DNA of 64,000 bases from Sodalis praecaptivus. GTDB taxonomy: Bacteria; Pseudomonadota; Gammaproteobacteria; Enterobacterales; Enterobacteriaceae. How positions within the stretch are numbered: position 1 is the stretch's first letter; each line of letters starts with the position of its first letter. Where the stretch lies: contig NZ_CP006570.1 of assembly GCF_000517425.1 (NCBI RefSeq), forward strand, positions 186,001 through 250,000, written 5' to 3'. The position numbers and the translations under genes were made by a program. Shown one piece after another: positions 62,834 through 64,000 of this stretch. Below the pieces are notes generated by a model, which saw only the letters and a list, made by a program, of their open reading frames with translations, searched no databases and was not told where the DNA came from.

Positions 62834-64000
62834 TAGGCGAATGATTGCAGGTAATGCGCGGTGAAGATCTACCGGACCTTTACTGGTTAGGTTTGCACCA
62901 GCGGATCATTCTCATGGTCCATAGGCGGTGACGGCCTGGGCAACGGCATTCGACGCAGGTTGCTGACGGCAATAGATTCGGCGTGCGGGCCGGTTATTAT
63001 CGAGTTACATAAGAAGACCCCCTTACGGATATCGCCTAGGCCATAACTTGAGCCGCAATCCCGTAAGCATAGAAAGGGGAAGGAACTGCATTTCCTTGCC
63101 TCACGAGACCCAGCAAACTAGGGGCCCGACGCGAAAGGCACCAGCATGATCATCGTCATAATTAGTACGTAATGTAAGACGTTATCGCACGCTGTCATTA
63201 GTTACAACATACTAAATATTTTTGCTGAATTTCAAGACAGTAGAGCATAATATTTACACCACAATACGCGCAACCCGCTTCGTAAATAACGCGGTTGTCA
63301 TAGATTATGCATTGCGAAAACATAAGGCAATTCAGCCGAGCGGGAGCGCTCAGTGCTGGTCACTTTATCATGACTTTCAATGATGTGGATGTTACAGCTC
63401 GTACTGCGTACACTTACGCTCCGTGGCAGGCACGAGGCGGCACTTGCGTGTTCAGTGCATCGTCTTATGGCCGTATTGCGAGCGAGGAGCGTGCGCTGGC
63501 CTGATGAAGAATAACTCTTTAAGTTACGGTGTCACCACATGAAGTGGTAAGGCTAATTATTAGCCAAAACAACCTATCACTGTCGTTATGTTAGCCTTTT
63601 TTCATCATTGTTTAAATTTAGTTTAATAGTGCTGTTGCCAACTATTGTCCGATGGCGGATATAAAACTAAGGGTTAAACAGACGTGTATGCTTTCGCGGC
63701 TATGACATAGGTTGAACGATTAGGCTAGCCGCGGCCAGATGCTGATCCACGTCATTACAGTAAACTGCTCACTAATAAAAGCGCTAGGGGTGATACCACT
63801 AAAGGAGTTTGCGATTACGTTCATGAACTCGATGTTTGTAGAGGTTTTGACGGCAGTAATCATAGGTAGGGTCGGGTTTAAAACCGCAGCAGCGCTACTC
63901 GCTCTTTTATTAAGATAAGGTCTAGCGCATAACGTCGATTGCCAGAATCATTACCGGTTCATCGGCTAAAAAGAAGGAACCCAGCTTCAGCAGAAAAGTC
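62834..64000. other. Gene-poor right end, no recognised gene
   Basis: In these 1170 bases no frame is convincing. A minus-strand frame open from about 63080 to a stop at 62887 (ending MDHENDPLVQT) could be a decayed C-terminus but was not recognised. A plus frame at 63307-63504 lacks support. ACCAC-ATGAA-GTGGT near 63534 is a small hairpin. Confidence 0.5.

Noticed and set aside
63307-63504. 65-codon plus-strand frame
   Set aside because: It has no ribosome site, no recognisable family and lies in a gene-poor region.

Overview
The window reads as chromosomal DNA of a gammaproteobacterium of the order Enterobacterales, most likely an insect-associated Sodalis-like lineage. The basis is PTS genes behind textbook CRP sites, an Rpn-type nuclease, a T4/lambda-type lysozyme with a holin, chitin-degrading genes, many LysR/TetR-controlled catabolic operons, and long gene-poor stretches with decaying genes. 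The genus is an inference. No rRNA, tRNA, CRISPR array or complete insertion sequence was seen.

Layout. 1-1001: end of a two-domain oligopeptide-type ABC ATPase. 1021-9467 (minus): a sulfur-scavenging type operon with a substrate-binding protein, class II aldolase, two SfnB-like flavin enzymes, two NtaA/DszA-like monooxygenases and an SDR lacking its catalytic residues. 10358-16021 (plus): a CRP-type PTS operon with a 6-phosphofructokinase-like kinase, EIIB, UlaA-family EIIC, a small unknown protein, EIIA, a P-loop kinase, a LacD/YihT-type aldolase and a HAD phosphatase. 16201-22827: small oxidoreductase/regulator units (LysR, zinc-type ADH, tautomerase, two SDRs, LysR, TetR, DUF1348). 23560-36049: a catabolic region for 2-pyrone-4,6-dicarboxylate / 4-oxalomesaconate with PckA, LigI-like lactonase, DctA-type carrier, OprB porin, FAH-family protein, two LysR regulators (one with two HTH domains), GalB-, GalC- and GalD-like enzymes and a dehydrogenase. 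The products would be pyruvate and oxaloacetate, and PckA would turn oxaloacetate into phosphoenolpyruvate.

36441-41277 (mostly minus): a chitin locus with lysozyme, holin, an AA10 lytic polysaccharide monooxygenase without a signal peptide, a dead GH18 chitinase and a LysR gene on the opposite strand. It resembles the Serratia arrangement in which holin and endolysin export leaderless chitinases (type 10 secretion). A subtilisin-like protease with the same kind of C-terminal carbohydrate-binding module, also leaderless, sits at 54602-56635. Around the chitin locus lie a dispersed repeat, an Rpn nuclease and unrecognised protein genes (43595-44968, 51814-52518).

45230-51082: SDR, LysR, and a TRAP transporter operon with a class III aminotransferase. 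52771-54453: AraC regulator and TauE/SafE exporter. 57511-58221: lipoprotein with seven 36-bp repeats. 58428-60124: TetR and quinone-oxidoreductase-like gene sharing an operator. 60516-62833: Lrp-type regulator and ThDP-dependent decarboxylase-like enzyme. 62834-64000: nothing convincing. Functions were assigned by reading motifs and recalling family sequences; no database search was made.
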